DNA from: Desulforhabdus sp. TSK
Lineage (GTDB): Bacteria > Desulfobacterota > Syntrophobacteria > Syntrophobacterales > Syntrophobacteraceae
Length of the DNA stretch: 43,981 bases
Assembly: GCF_022836495.1 (NCBI RefSeq)
Contig: NZ_BQXM01000039.1
Span: 1 to 43,981 of the forward strand
Reading direction: 5' to 3'
Position 1 is the stretch's first letter; every line of letters begins with the position of its first letter. Positions 1-8,605 of this stretch are shown here, one piece after another. Under the pieces are notes generated by a model. It was not told where the DNA came from, did not search any database, and worked only from the letters and a program-made list of their open reading frames with translations. The position numbers and the translations under genes were made by a program.

Positions 1-419
1 CTTCTCAGCCTATCTCTCCTTTAGTTTACTACAGGAGGCCATTGATCACATATTGAAGAACTTTGGAACGAAATACACAATCAACTTCTCCACCTAGAAT
101 GTTGTGAAACTTTTGCTTGGGTACTTATGATATATCTGTGCCCATGCTTTAATGATGTGCACGATGCCACCTTCGTGGTTCGGGTGGGCTGCGGGTAGTC
201 GTGGTGAGCAAGCTTTTGTCACGTCAATGGTTATGAATCGAAATTCTCCTGTGTGCAGGGTTATCGACATGTCCGCTGTGGTGGCGGGAATTCAGAAGAG
301 ATGTCCGTCGTCCCTTCTCCCGAAAAACCTTTCGGAGGGACGGCAGGGATGCCAGGACGGGTATCCATACACCGGCGGAGGCGTTGTCCTGGTTTAAACT
401 TTTTGCAGGAGGGACAGTC
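1..419. other. Gene-free entry region
   Basis: I see no convincing gene here. The short open frames lack family resemblance and good ribosome sites. A possible sigma-70 promoter on + is TTGTGA at 102-107, 18 bases, then TATGAT at 126-131, but it would leave a leader of nearly 290 bases. A small hairpin (CCGAAA 320-325, AACC loop, TTTCGG 330-335) has no following T-run. The region may be the leader of the acyl-CoA synthetase gene or the end of an upstream transcript cut off by the window. Confidence 0.4.
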
Positions 420-2072
420 ATGTTTGGGCAACCCATCGATCGGACTCCGTCAGCGTACGATTCTCCTCTCATCATCAAGAGGTTGCTGGATACTCCTTTG
501 ACTTATTTTCCTCATCAGGAAATTGTCTATCGGGATCTGAATCGCTACGACTACCTCATCTTGAGGAACCGCATCGGACAGTTGGCCAATGCCTTGACTT
601 CCCTGGGGGTGAAGCCCGGGGATACCGTCGGGGTGATCGAATGGGACAGCCACCGGTACCTGGAGTGCTTTTTCGCCATCCCCATGATGGGGGCCGTTCT
701 TCACATGGTGAACATTCGGCTGTCGCCGGAGCAGATCGTTTATACCATCAATCACGCAGAAGATGACATTCTGCTGGTGAGCTCCGATTTTCTTGCCGCC
801 ATCGAGGGCAGCCGGGAAGAGCTCAGAACGGTCAAGAAGATCGTTGTCATGACGGATGCGTCGGCGGTGCCCGAGACGGGCTTCGAAATCGCCGGCGAAT
901 ATGAAGACCTTTTGAAGAAGAGCTCAGCGGAATACGATTTTCCCGATTTCGAAGAAAACACCAAGGCCACGACCTTTTACACGACGGGAACCACGGGCAT
1001 GCCCAAGGGGGTTTACTTCAGCCACCGGCAGATTGTGCTCCACACCCTGGGAGTACTGACGGCGCTCGGGAGCATCAAGACACACACCTCCTTCGATTCC
1101 GGCGATGTCTACATGCCCCTCACTCCCATGTTCCATGTTCATGCCTGGGGGCTGCCTTACGCGGCGACCTTCATTGGCGCCAAGCAGGTGTATCCCGGTC
1201 GCTACGACCCCGACACGATCCTGAAGCTGGTGGAGAAGGAAAAGGTGACCTTTTCCCATTGTGTGCCCACGATCCTCCACATGCTCCTCAACAGTCCCCT
1301 GTCAGAAAAGGTGGATCTGTCGCGTTGGAAGGTCATCATCGGAGGATCCGCCCTGTCCAAAGCCATGTGCCGTAAGGCCTTGTCCCTGGGAATCGATGTG
1401 TATTCGGGCTATGGCATGTCTGAAACCTGCCCCATCCTGACACTGGCACAGCTGAAGCCTCACATGCTCGAGTGGGACGAAGACAAGCAGGTGTCCATGC
1501 GCTGCCGGACGGGAATTCCCGTGCCCCTCGTGGAGCTGCGTGTGGCGGACATGGAAGGGAATCCTCTCCCCCATGACGGTGTCAGCACCGGGGAAGTGCT
1601 TGTGCGATCTCCCTGGCTCACCCAAGGCTATTCCAAGGAGGATCAGAGCTCCGAAGATCTCTGGCATGGGGGCTGGTTGCACACCGCAGACATTGGATTT
1701 GTCGATACCGAAGGATATCTCCAGGTTACAGATCGCTTGAGAGACGTCATCAAAACAGGTGGGGAATGGCTTTCATCCCTGGTATTGGAAGACATCCTTC
1801 TGCAGCACGAAGCGGTGAGCGAGGGGAGCGTGATCGGAGTCCCCGACGAACGGTGGGGGGAAAGGCCGGTCGCCATGGTCGTCATCAAGGACGAGTATAA
1901 AGAAACCACAACTCCGGAGACCATCAAAGCGTACTTCATGGAATTCGTCGAGAAGGGCGTTATTTCCAAGTGGGGAGTCCCCGACAAAGTTTTCTTCCTC
2001 AATAATCTGCCCAAAACAAGCGTTGGAAAGCTCAACAAGCGCCAGATGCGCCAGCGCTATATGCCCCGCTGA
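420..2072 (+). CDS. Fatty-acyl-CoA synthetase (AMP-binding, AlkK-like)
   Basis: 550-residue member of the ANL (acyl-CoA synthetase) family. It should activate a medium- or long-chain fatty acid with ATP to an acyl-adenylate and transfer it to CoA in the cytoplasm. The phosphate-binding loop TTGTTGMPKG is at about residues 188-197, the A5 motif GYGMSET begins at 330, the hinge region DRLRDVIKTGGEW ends near 450, and the C-terminal catalytic lysine sits in TSVGKLNK (K537). ATG 420 is chosen because AGGAGGG lies at 407-413, seven bases upstream; a start at 384 has no such site. It stands alone, followed by a palindromic repeat that may end transcription. The exact chain length is not readable from sequence; AlkK-type medium/long-chain ligases are the closest resemblance from memory. 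Confidence 0.9.
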   Translation: MFGQPIDRTPSAYDSPLIIKRLLDTPLTYFPHQEIVYRDLNRYDYLILRNRIGQLANALTSLGVKPGDTVGVIEWDSHRYLECFFAIPMMGAVLHMVNIRLSPEQIVYTINHAEDDILLVSSDFLAAIEGSREELRTVKKIVVMTDASAVPETGFEIAGEYEDLLKKSSAEYDFPDFEENTKATTFYTTGTTGMPKGVYFSHRQIVLHTLGVLTALGSIKTHTSFDSGDVYMPLTPMFHVHAWGLPYAATFIGAKQVYPGRYDPDTILKLVEKEKVTFSHCVPTILHMLLNSPLSEKVDLSRWKVIIGGSALSKAMCRKALSLGIDVYSGYGMSETCPILTLAQLKPHMLEWDEDKQVSMRCRTGIPVPLVELRVADMEGNPLPHDGVSTGEVLVRSPWLTQGYSKEDQSSEDLWHGGWLHTADIGFVDTEGYLQVTDRLRDVIKTGGEWLSSLVLEDILLQHEAVSEGSVIGVPDERWGERPVAMVVIKDEYKETTTPETIKAYFMEFVEKGVISKWGVPDKVFFLNNLPKTSVGKLNKRQMRQRYMPR

Positions 2073-2084
2073 GTCCTTACCATG

Positions 2085-2139
2085 AAAATCCCCCTCAATC
2101 CCCTTTGATTTTGATAAAGGGGGGCCAGGGGGGATTTTT
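2085..2139. repeat. GC-rich palindromic intergenic repeat / terminator-like
   Basis: Imperfect palindrome in which C-rich blocks (AATCCCCCT, AATCCCC) face G-rich blocks (AAAGGGGGG, AGGGGGGATT), ending in five T residues at 2135-2139. It lies 13 bases past the acyl-CoA synthetase stop. Elements of this style are common dispersed intergenic palindromes in deltaproteobacteria, and it could also act as an intrinsic terminator. Only one copy is in this window. Confidence 0.6.
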
Positions 2140-2202
2140 ATTGGTGGGGGTGAACATCACCATATTCATGACCATTAAGGTCGAAAAGGGTGGGGCGGAC
2201 CT

Positions 2203-3084
2203 GTGAGCATCGACGTGTCCGGGATTTTTAGCCGCCCGGTTTTGAACATCGCTCACCGGGGAGCGAGATCGCTGGCGCCTGAGAACACCCTGGCTGCCGC
2301 GCGCAAGGCACTGGAGTGCGGAGCTCACATGTGGGAGCTCGATGTGGGCGTCACGAGGGACGGTGAGCTCGTGGTGGTCCATGACGCAACCCTGGATCGC
2401 ACGACGAACGTCCAGGAAATCTATCCCTTCCGCAGCCCGTGGCGCACCGAAGATTTTACCCTGGAAGAATTGCGCCGCCTGGATTTCGGCTCCTGGTTCA
2501 CGCGGGAGGACCCTTTCGGAGAGCTCTCGGCGGGGAGAGTTTCCCCCGCTGAGGGGGAGGGCTATCTCGGAGAGCCGGTGCTGACCCTCCAGGACGCCTT
2601 TGGCTTTACTGCTGAGCATGCTTGGCTGGTCAACGTGGAGATCAAGGACCTGAAGGGTTCCCCCCGGGAAAAGGGCTTGGTGGAAAAGGTGGTTTCCCTG
2701 ATAGAAGCGTTGCACCTGACGGGCCAGGCCATAGTCTCCTCGTTCAACCTGGACTACCTCGAGCGGGTGCGTACCGTCAGCCCCGGAATGCCGGTGGGAG
2801 TCTTGACGGATGATCACCATCCCCGACCGGTCGAGCTCCTCCGAAGCCTGAGCGCTCAAGCCTACCATCCCAGGTTGAGCACCATCGCCCTCGACGAGAT
2901 CTCAGCACTGCGGGAAGAAGGGTTCCACGTCATGGTTTGGGTGGTAAATGATGAAATAGACATGCGCGCTCTCATTGCTGCGGGAGCGAGCGGCATCTTT
3001 ACGGATTACCCCCAGCGCATGGCGAGGGTCCTCGAGGAGGCCAATCTTTCGGCGGGAATGAAGCCTGCTCCAATCGGACGGTAG
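2203..3084 (+). CDS. Glycerophosphodiester phosphodiesterase
   Basis: 293-residue GDPD-family enzyme (TIM barrel). It hydrolyses glycerophosphodiesters such as glycerophosphoethanolamine to glycerol-3-phosphate and the alcohol. The family active site is visible: HRG at residues 18-20 with PENT at 26-29, the metal-binding ELD at 45-47, HD at 60-61 and VEIK at 145-148. The C-terminal TDYPQRM is typical of the barrel end. The start is GTG at 2203; the upstream GGTGGGG is a weak ribosome site. No signal peptide is seen, so a cytoplasmic location is likely. It sits between the palindromic repeat and hpnG, 47 bases ahead of hpnG, so the two could share a transcript. A lipid-turnover role beside hopanoid genes is inference only. 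Confidence 0.88.
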   Translation: MSIDVSGIFSRPVLNIAHRGARSLAPENTLAAARKALECGAHMWELDVGVTRDGELVVVHDATLDRTTNVQEIYPFRSPWRTEDFTLEELRRLDFGSWFTREDPFGELSAGRVSPAEGEGYLGEPVLTLQDAFGFTAEHAWLVNVEIKDLKGSPREKGLVEKVVSLIEALHLTGQAIVSSFNLDYLERVRTVSPGMPVGVLTDDHHPRPVELLRSLSAQAYHPRLSTIALDEISALREEGFHVMVWVVNDEIDMRALIAAGASGIFTDYPQRMARVLEEANLSAGMKPAPIGR

Positions 3085-3131
3085 CGCTGCTTTATCAGTC
3101 TATGGGAAGCTGAACCCCGGGAAATTGCATC

Positions 3132-3977
3132 ATGCGCATCGCCATGACGGTAGCTTTGCCCCAGGAATATGGTCCCTTTCTCAAATGCTGCGGGCCCTGG
3201 CGGCGTCTTTCCACGCGCCCTTTCAAGCAATACCTCCATGCAGCATGCGACCGGGAAATCCTGCTTGTGGAAACGGGTATGGGGCAGAAGCCCGTGCAAG
3301 CTGCCCTGGACACGGTGGTTCGGGAATTTGCGCCGGACCTGTTGATATCCTTCGGTTTTGCCGGCAGCCTGCATGAAAGTCTGGAGGTGGGGACTCTCTG
3401 CCTTGTGGAAGCCTTTTTCCATCTGGATGCCGCCTCCCCGCCGGGTCTGGGGGAACCGCCGCTTCATGCGGCAGCGTCCGCCGCTCCGGGAGATTTTTCC
3501 GTCACACGCCTTGTCCACAAGGCCGCAATCCTCACCGTCGCATCCCCCAAGCCCAAAGCCTCCCTGGTGAAGCTTTGCCGGGACATTCCTTCCCTGCTCG
3601 ACATGGAAAGCTACCATGTCGCACGGTTCGCCATGGAGGCGAAGCTCCCGTTTCTTTGCCTTCGTTCGGTCAGTGACGGGTCTCGCCATGAAATCGATTT
3701 CGATTTGGAAGCCATTACCGATGGGTCGGGGCGGGTTCGCATGATGAGGGTCCTGGCTGCGGTGGTGCGGCACCCCCAATGGATTCGGTCCTTCCTGCAG
3801 TCGTGGAAGCGCTCCAGGACAGCCGGGAAAACCCTGGCAGACGGGCTCTGCTCCCTATTGACTCTCCCTCCGGAAGAACTCCGGAGAATGGGCGCAACCG
3901 TGGTCCCGGGCTTCGTATGCAACGAAGCAAGGCGTCTTTTCGGCAAGTCGGTGTGGGAGAGGCAAGGGGCATCCTGA
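3132..3977 (+). CDS. hpnG: Hopanoid-associated nucleoside phosphorylase (HpnG-like)
   Basis: 281-residue protein of the PNP/UDP phosphorylase superfamily. HpnG removes adenine from adenosylhopane, giving ribosyl- or phosphoribosylhopane, the step after HpnH in bacteriohopanepolyol side-chain synthesis. Family signs are the N-terminal MRIAMTVALPQE, the VETGMGQ segment near residue 50, the LISFGFAGSL glycine-rich strand near 75, and DMESYHVARFA near 160, which resembles the ribose-binding DMES/E element. The SD is weak (GGGAA). It faces, tail to tail, an operon holding hpnH and hpnA, which strongly supports the hopanoid assignment over a generic methylthioadenosine nucleosidase. Its end is 47 bases from the end of the opposing membrane-protein gene. 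Confidence 0.8.
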   Translation: MRIAMTVALPQEYGPFLKCCGPWRRLSTRPFKQYLHAACDREILLVETGMGQKPVQAALDTVVREFAPDLLISFGFAGSLHESLEVGTLCLVEAFFHLDAASPPGLGEPPLHAAASAAPGDFSVTRLVHKAAILTVASPKPKASLVKLCRDIPSLLDMESYHVARFAMEAKLPFLCLRSVSDGSRHEIDFDLEAITDGSGRVRMMRVLAAVVRHPQWIRSFLQSWKRSRTAGKTLADGLCSLLTLPPEELRRMGATVVPGFVCNEARRLFGKSVWERQGAS

Positions 3978-4024
3978 GTGGGATCCGTTCCCGCATGGAA
4001 CGGCTCAAGAGCATGATGTCTCAT

Positions 4025-4900
4025 TCAGCCGGAGTGCATGGAGTCCGGGGGGAATGGGAAATGGGGGAAGTCTTTCCGGTGTCGTTCCAGGTCCTGGGGC
4101 TGCGTGTGGTCCTGTTTGTAGAGAGTAAAGAAGAAGGCCAGCAGAGCCGGGAAAAAGGAGAGGATGCATCCCACAAGAGCCAGGAGGTGTTCCCCGATCC
4201 AGATCGTGACGGAGAGATTGAAAACGAGCACGGAAATGTAGAGGAGGGGACCCAGGAGGCTGATGAATGGGACCTGGTGAAGGGGAGAAGGTTGCTTCGG
4301 TTCCAGTGCCTGGATGGAATCGAGGCACTGCAGTGCTGCCGTCATGGCGAATCCCACCGCCAGCCACCCGGCGAAATTGCTCAGGGGAATTCCGAAGTAG
4401 ACCCCCGCCTGGCGGTATCCGTAGATCTGCCCCAGGAACCACCGGTACCCCTGCAGCGCCACGGGGTCGATGATGATGTCCAGAAACACGAACAAAAATG
4501 CCCCCAGGACGAGGGTCCGCCGGGAGCGCCTCAAGGCGTGACTTTCTAAAATGTACGCGTTCGCAGCGGTGAACCGCACCGGACTCAGAAGAAAGATCGC
4601 GGTGGAAAAACTGCAATAGGCCAGAAAGACATAGGAAAGGGAATCCATGAAGGGAACTCCCAGCACCCAGAGCTCCCGGTCGAGGGTATCTTCGATGTAA
4701 AAATAGTCCCCGTAGGGAAAACCCCAGTGGATGGAGGAGAATTCTGAAATCCAGGCGATGGAGTAGCCGAGGGGAATGAAAAGCAGGGTGCGCCGCCACC
4801 CCGATTGAGCGGAGGAGGCGAGAAGGTAGACGGCGAGAAATGCAAAAACATATGGGCGCAGGAGTACCGTTCCCCCAAGGAGGTGCAGAAGGTCAGACAT
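4025..4900 (-). CDS. DUF422 / CruF-like carotenoid-biosynthesis-type membrane protein
   Basis: 291-residue polytopic membrane protein with about seven hydrophobic segments. It matches the carotenoid-biosynthesis DUF422 family (CruF and bisanhydrobacterioruberin hydratase relatives): WGFPYGDYFYI near residue 59, GVPFMDSLSYVFLAY near 80, an LDIIIDPVA segment near 140, and the hallmark YFGIPLSNFAGW near 168. Family members hydrate terminal C=C bonds of isoprenoids. Its start overlaps the end of hpnH by 8 bases, so it is translated from the hpnA-hpnH transcript. No phytoene synthase or desaturase is in the window, so a role on hopanoids or another polyprenoid rather than carotenoids is possible, but this is inference. 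The C-terminal 35 residues are polar. Confidence 0.75.
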   Translation of the reverse strand: MSDLLHLLGGTVLLRPYVFAFLAVYLLASSAQSGWRRTLLFIPLGYSIAWISEFSSIHWGFPYGDYFYIEDTLDRELWVLGVPFMDSLSYVFLAYCSFSTAIFLLSPVRFTAANAYILESHALRRSRRTLVLGAFLFVFLDIIIDPVALQGYRWFLGQIYGYRQAGVYFGIPLSNFAGWLAVGFAMTAALQCLDSIQALEPKQPSPLHQVPFISLLGPLLYISVLVFNLSVTIWIGEHLLALVGCILSFFPALLAFFFTLYKQDHTQPQDLERHRKDFPHFPFPPDSMHSG

Positions 4901-5888
4901 GGAGGTTCCATTTGATCATGCGCAGGAGATCTTTTCCCGTCATCTGCCGGACGACGGTCGGTTCGTAGCCGCAGTGCACCATGCATTGGGAACAGCGGGG
5001 GTCCTTGCCCGATGCATAATAGTCCCAGTCGGTCCGTTTCATGAGCTCGGAAAACGTCGAGTAGTGCGTATCGGTGATGAGATAGCAGGGGGATTTCCAC
5101 CCTTCCGTATTGCGTGTGGGGTTTCCCCAGGGGGTGCACTGAAGGCTTCGCGTCCCCGTAAGAAAATCCAGGTAAATGGGATTGCTGATGAGGGGAAAAC
5201 GGCGGTCCCATGAACGGATCGTTCGGAATTTCTCCATGATTTCCTGCCGCGTGAGGAAAACATCCTGCGTCACCTCTCCATAACTGAAACCGGGCGCCAC
5301 CAGGATTCCGTCCACTCCTGCCTGGGTCAACTGTTCAAAAAGCCTTTCCACATCCGCGACGTCCGTTTCACGGTACACCGTCGTGTTGGTGCTGACGCGG
5401 AATCCCGCGGCCTTGGCTGCGCGGACTCCGGCCAGCGCCCGCCGGAAGCCTCCCTGCTTACAGATGATCTGGTCATGAACGGTTTCGGTCCCGTCGAAGT
5501 GCACGTTCCAGGTGAAGCGAGAGCTCGGGCGAAACCGGTGGAGGTTTTCTTCCATCAAAAGTCCATTGGTGCAGAAGTAGATATGCTTGCCTCGGGCCAG
5601 GAGTCCTTCCACCAGTTCCTGGATGTGGGAATAGAGCAGGGGCTCGCCGCCTGTGACCGTTACGACAGGTGTTGCGGCCTCGTCCACGGCATGGAGGCAT
5701 TCCTGGAGAGACATTTCCCTGTGGAGGGTGTCGTGGTATTCGCGGATGCGGCCACACCCCGAGCAGGTGAGATTGCAGCGGTGCGTCGGTTCAAGCATCA
5801 ACACGAGGGGGTAGGATGCTTCTCCCCGGATGTTTTTTTTGAGGAGATATCCTGTCATGGAAGCATAAAGACTCATGGGAAAACGCAT
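4893..5888 (-). CDS. hpnH: Adenosylhopane synthase, radical SAM (HpnH)
   Basis: 331-residue radical S-adenosylmethionine enzyme. HpnH joins the 5'-deoxyadenosyl group to diploptene (hop-22(29)-ene), making adenosylhopane, the first step of extended hopanoid synthesis. The N-terminus YLLKKNIRGEASYPLVLML followed by EPTHRCNLTCSGCGRI is characteristic; the CX3CX2C cluster ligands are C38, C42 and C45. The VTGGEPLL motif (SAM binding) follows near residue 80, and C-terminal cysteines occur in CSQCMVHC. The start ATG at 5888 has only a weak SD (GAGC); a later methionine, MSLYAS, is possible. It lies 111 bases downstream of hpnA and overlaps the next gene by 8 bases, so all three form one minus-strand operon. 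Confidence 0.88.
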   Translation of the reverse strand: MRFPMSLYASMTGYLLKKNIRGEASYPLVLMLEPTHRCNLTCSGCGRIREYHDTLHREMSLQECLHAVDEAATPVVTVTGGEPLLYSHIQELVEGLLARGKHIYFCTNGLLMEENLHRFRPSSRFTWNVHFDGTETVHDQIICKQGGFRRALAGVRAAKAAGFRVSTNTTVYRETDVADVERLFEQLTQAGVDGILVAPGFSYGEVTQDVFLTRQEIMEKFRTIRSWDRRFPLISNPIYLDFLTGTRSLQCTPWGNPTRNTEGWKSPCYLITDTHYSTFSELMKRTDWDYYASGKDPRCSQCMVHCGYEPTVVRQMTGKDLLRMIKWNLHV

Positions 5889-5999
5889 GGTAAGCTCGAC
5901 TTTCTTGTGGTCATCTTCGGTTTGGGTGAAAGGAATCTGAAGTAGCGTGCGTTTTACGCACCATTGTTGACACAGCCATTATTTCAGTTCGCAGGGTGC

Positions 6000-6980
6000 C
6001 TATCCGTGCTCTCTGTACCAGGAGACCGCCTCCCTCAAAGCGTCCTCCACAGGGGTTTGGGGGAGCCCCAGCTCCCGGACAGCTTTTCCAGAATCGAAGA
6101 ACATCGATTTACGGGCCATCTTGACGCCATCGAGGGGAATCAACGGCTCCCGGTGTGTGAACCTGGAAAGCGCCTTGAAAAAATGTGCCAGCGCCAGGAT
6201 GGGGGTGTAGGGAAGACAGATTCGCGGGGCCGGGATTTGTGATATGTCTTCCAGGAGCCCGAAAATTTCAGCGAGTGTCAGGTTCCGGTTCCCCAGAATG
6301 TATTTTTCGCCCACGCGTCCTTTTTCCAGGGCGAGGAGATGTCCCGCGGCAACGTCCTTCACATGGATGAGATTGAGCCCCGTGTCGAGATAAGCCGGCA
6401 TCCGGCCATTGAGATAATCCACGATGATTTTGCCGGTGGGCGTCGGCTTCCAATCTCCCGGCCCGACAGGAGTGCTGGGGTTGACAATGACCACCGGCAG
6501 GCCGCGCGCTGCGAATTTTTCCGCTTCCCGTTCTGCAAGGAACTTGGATCGCTTGTAATCTCCCACCCTATCCTGGAGCCGCACGGGAGTCTCCTCGTGG
6601 GCGGGGGAGCCATCGGCATTCAAACCCAGGGCACCGACGCTGCTCGTGTAGACGACGCGGGGCACGCGGGCTGCCAGGCACGCCTCCAGCACATGGATGG
6701 TCCCAGCCACGTTGCTCGCGTAGATTTCCTCGGGATGTCTCGCCCACAAACGGTAATCGGCAGCCACATGGAACACGGCGTCGCAGCCGCCCGTCGCCCG
6801 GCAGACCTCCTGGAAATTTCGAAGATCTCCCTCATGCCACTCAATGTCGGAAGGGGGTGAGGGCGTTCTGCGAGAACCCCTCCGTCGCAGCCCCCGGACG
6901 TTCCATCCCTTTTGGAGAAGAAGGGCTGCGACGTGCCCCCCGATGAAACCGGTCGCTCCTGTCACCAAAGCTGTTGCCAT
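6000..6980 (-). CDS. hpnA: Hopanoid-associated NAD-dependent sugar epimerase (HpnA)
   Basis: 326-residue extended short-chain dehydrogenase/reductase. The Rossmann motif GATGFIG is at residues 8-14, the VYTSSVGALG strand supplies the catalytic serine region, and DYKRSK carries the YX3K catalytic pair. VVNPSTPVGPGDWKPTPTG is typical of the HpnA subfamily, whose substrate is still not firmly known. It is the first gene of the minus-strand operon with hpnH and the DUF422 membrane protein. GAGGGA lies about ten bases before the ATG. A plain UDP-glucose 4-epimerase or dihydroflavonol reductase name would be the alternative, but the company of hpnH and hpnG favours HpnA. Confidence 0.85.
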   Translation of the reverse strand: MATALVTGATGFIGGHVAALLLQKGWNVRGLRRRGSRRTPSPPSDIEWHEGDLRNFQEVCRATGGCDAVFHVAADYRLWARHPEEIYASNVAGTIHVLEACLAARVPRVVYTSSVGALGLNADGSPAHEETPVRLQDRVGDYKRSKFLAEREAEKFAARGLPVVIVNPSTPVGPGDWKPTPTGKIIVDYLNGRMPAYLDTGLNLIHVKDVAAGHLLALEKGRVGEKYILGNRNLTLAEIFGLLEDISQIPAPRICLPYTPILALAHFFKALSRFTHREPLIPLDGVKMARKSMFFDSGKAVRELGLPQTPVEDALREAVSWYREHG

Positions 6981-7103
6981 GAAAGTCTTTTCCCTCTCGG
7001 TTTCGGATTGCTTCTGAAATGGTCGGCCTGTTGCGCTTCCCCTATATCAGAATAAGTCGCTCTTCGCAATGCACTGGGGTTATCCCTTGCCTAACCTTTT
7101 TCA

Positions 7104-7126
7104 TTGACAGGAAAAAAGCTGTAGAG
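7104..7126 (+). promoter_or_regulatory. Possible promoter of liv operon 1
   Basis: A perfect -35 TTGACA is at 7104-7109. The best -10 at 17 bases is TAGACA (7127-7132), which is poor; CAATAAT lies a few bases further on. It is about 105 bases ahead of livK in the 254-base gap between divergent hpnA and livK, so a promoter is expected here, but this one is only half convincing. Confidence 0.35.
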
Positions 7127-7234
7127 TAGACAATAATGGACCGTTCGATCGCAACATATTCATTTAGTGCATTATTCGGAAATTGAAGGGCTCGGATAGC
7201 GAGTGAAATGGACACTTCATTCAGGGAGGAAATA

Positions 7235-8365
7235 ATGGGAAAAAAAAGCGTATGGGCTCTTATGGCAGTCATGTCCCTTCTTTTCACGTCTTTGGCCATT
7301 CCTGCTCTGGCAGCGGATACCATTAAAATCGGCATGTACCTGCCGTTGACGGGTGCTGTGGCGGCGTACGGTTCCATGGCCTACGAAGGCATAAAGATTG
7401 CCAATGAAATGGAGCCCGAGGTGCTGGGAAAGAAGATAGAGCTGGTACTGGTGGATACGAAGAGTGACAAGATTGAAGCCGCCAATGCCATGACGCGTCT
7501 CCTGGAGAAGGAAAAGGTCGTGGCGGTTATTGGGGAAGCCATCAGCGGAAACAGCATGGCTGGAAACCCCATCTCCGAAGCTGCCAAGATTCCCACGGTG
7601 AGCCCCAGCGCCACCAATCCTCTGGTGAACCAGGGCAAGAACTACGCTTTTCGGGCGTGCTTCATCGATCCCGTCCAGGGCGAAGTGGCTGCACGTTTTG
7701 CCCGAAACGAATTGAAGGCTCAGACGGCTGCCGTGATCATCGATATCGGTCAGGACTACTGTGTGGGGCTGGGGAATTTTTTCATCAAGGAATTTGTGAA
7801 GCTGGGGGGGAAAATCGTTTCTACCACTTACATCCAGACGGGTGACCAGGATTTTTCCGCTCAACTCTCCGCCGTACAAGCCGCCAAACCCGATATCATT
7901 TACGCCCCGAACTATTACACGGAAGACGCTTTGATGGCCAAGCAGGCCCGTGACCTGGGAATCAAGCAGCCCATTCTGACGGGTGACGGGGCCCAGGCCG
8001 ACCCCTTGCTGGAAATCGGCGGAGCGGCGGTGGAAGACATGTATTTCACGGGTCATTTCCACAAGCAGGCGGCTAATACGGACCGGGCCAAAGAATACAT
8101 CAAACGGTTCGAAGAAAAGAACAAGAAGGATGCAGACGCCTTTGGCGCCCTGGGAGCCGATTCCTACTTCCTGCTGGTGGACGCCATCAAACGTGCCGGC
8201 ACCACCGATGGAACGAAGGTGCGGGATGCCCTGGCCGCCACGAAGGACTTCAAGGGTGTTTCAGGAACCATCAGCATGGGAGAAAACGGGAATCCCATCA
8301 AGAGCATGGTCATCAACAAGGTGGAAAAAGGAAAGTTCATTTATGTAACGACCATCAATCCTTGA
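7235..8365 (+). CDS. livK: Branched-chain amino-acid ABC transporter, substrate-binding protein (LivK-type)
   Basis: 376-residue periplasmic binding protein of the Leu/Ile/Val type (Peripla_BP_6). A Sec signal peptide is evident: KK near the N-terminus, a hydrophobic core and cleavage after ALA at about residue 26. Mature start DTIKIGMYLPLTGAVAAYG is the family hallmark, and TVSPSATNP is the usual ligand-contact region. ATG 7235 is chosen over 7208 because AGGGAGGA lies at 7223-7230 and the signal peptide then begins properly. It is the first gene of a five-gene liv set. A strong hairpin terminator follows it before livH, so LivK is probably made in excess of the membrane parts. The true ligand (amino acid, amide or urea) cannot be read from sequence. 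Confidence 0.9.
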   Translation: MGKKSVWALMAVMSLLFTSLAIPALAADTIKIGMYLPLTGAVAAYGSMAYEGIKIANEMEPEVLGKKIELVLVDTKSDKIEAANAMTRLLEKEKVVAVIGEAISGNSMAGNPISEAAKIPTVSPSATNPLVNQGKNYAFRACFIDPVQGEVAARFARNELKAQTAAVIIDIGQDYCVGLGNFFIKEFVKLGGKIVSTTYIQTGDQDFSAQLSAVQAAKPDIIYAPNYYTEDALMAKQARDLGIKQPILTGDGAQADPLLEIGGAAVEDMYFTGHFHKQAANTDRAKEYIKRFEEKNKKDADAFGALGADSYFLLVDAIKRAGTTDGTKVRDALAATKDFKGVSGTISMGENGNPIKSMVINKVEKGKFIYVTTINP

Positions 8366-8425
8366 TGGTGGATGGCGAAGGTCGGAGAGTTTTTGTCGCC
8401 AGGGAAGATTTCCAGGTAGCTTGAG

Positions 8426-8458
8426 GGGCAGGGGGCAGTGATGCTTCCTGCCCTTTTT
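8426..8458 (+). terminator. Intrinsic terminator/attenuator between livK and livH
   Basis: A 12-bp stem (8426-8437 with 8442-8453, two G-T pairs) closes on a GTGA tetraloop and is followed by five T residues (8454-8458). It lies 61 bases past livK and before livH of the same set. Partial read-through would give high LivK relative to LivHMGF. Confidence 0.85.
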
Positions 8459-8605
8459 GGTGTCAATGCATACCTCCCCTTATTTTTTCAGAAATAGATG
8501 CTAAAATTGCATGCTTTGCATTCCTTCACAGTGCAGATCCGTGGAGGGAGTGAAAGAGAGTCGATCCATCCATTTTCCGCGGAAACGAGAAAAGGGAGCT
8601 CCGGC

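Noticed and set aside
152-501. Several short open frames before the acyl-CoA synthetase
   Set aside because: No ribosome sites, no resemblance to known proteins, mutually overlapping.
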